From: Bradyrhizobium sp.
GTDB taxonomy: Bacteria > Pseudomonadota > Alphaproteobacteria > Rhizobiales > Xanthobacteraceae
Direction: 5' to 3'
NCBI RefSeq assembly: GCF_022844465.1
Contig: NZ_JALHLP010000011.1
Coordinates: 62,001-126,000 of the forward strand
DNA: 64,000 nt
Part shown: piece by piece, positions 63,970 to 64,000 of the stretch
How positions within the stretch are numbered: the first letter of the stretch is position 1
Layout: every line of letters starts with the position of its first letter
Notes under the pieces: generated by a model
The model's database searches: none
What the model saw: the letters and a program-made list of their open reading frames with translations, nothing else
Told to the model about the DNA's origin: nothing
Made by a program: the position numbers and the translations under genes

Positions 63970-64000
63970 TCGTCCGTGAAGAACTCCCAAGCCGTTGATC

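Overview
The window is high-GC DNA with the gene content of a Bradyrhizobium-like alphaproteobacterium (Nitrobacteraceae). The grounds are a Ku/LigD pair, a pqqABCDE operon, a TreS-maltokinase fusion in a trehalose/glycogen operon, a transaldolase-Pgi fusion, the small families DUF3309, DUF3297, DUF6496 and DUF6894, and short palindromic repeats of the type common between Bradyrhizobium genes. No rRNA, tRNA, CRISPR array, prophage or intact insertion sequence was seen. Taxonomy and family names come from recalled sequence features, not from a database search.

Layout. 1-3.4 kb: the 3' part of a molybdenum formate dehydrogenase alpha subunit faces an acyl-CoA synthetase. 3.6-7.8 kb: an end-joining module (Lys-rich DUF6496 protein, Ku, LigD) and a tiny DUF3309 membrane protein. 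8-22.6 kb: a PHA-granule-type protein, then a leftward five-gene operon treS/mak-glgB-glgX-treZ-treY with overlapping or nearly touching genes, divergent from malQ. 22.7-26.5 kb: a Cof-type HAD phosphatase and the Tal-Pgi fusion. 27-31.8 kb: prkA-yeaH-spoVR. 31.8-36.6 kb: a 2-oxoacid:ferredoxin oxidoreductase (gamma-alpha fusion plus beta) behind an Fe-S flavoprotein of the GltD type. 36.8-42 kb: pqqA-B-C-D-E followed by a proline-iminopeptidase-type S33 peptidase and an unknown protein, all leftward. 42-54.5 kb: accessory metabolism (DUF6894, amidase, glutathione peroxidase/DUF3297, malonyl-CoA decarboxylase, AraC/MFS, small exported proteins, SMP-30, GNAT, GMC oxidoreductase). 54.6-64 kb: an RlpA-like protein, a Baeyer-Villiger-type monooxygenase, MoxR ATPase/GlsB/CoxE-type VWA protein, two sulfurtransferases, an anchored Pro/Ala-rich protein and an L,D-transpeptidase.

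The most interesting regulatory signal is a set of exact GGAAC-N16-CGTT motifs, the consensus of the alphaproteobacterial general stress sigma factor EcfG, at three promoter positions: before ku, before malQ and upstream of pqqA. Looser matches lie before ligD, the DUF3309 gene, the DUF6496 gene and prkA. This suggests a shared stress or stationary-phase programme for DNA end joining, alpha-glucan/trehalose turnover and possibly PQQ supply.

The most interesting gene-level signal is the S33 peptidase gene that overlaps pqqE by 11 bp in an operon where no PqqF/PqqG-type protease is visible. It is a candidate for trimming the cross-linked PqqA peptide. Also notable are TreS-maltokinase with no GlgE beside it, and a complete ferredoxin-type 2-oxoacid oxidoreductase with its own candidate electron-transfer flavoprotein in a probably aerobic organism.
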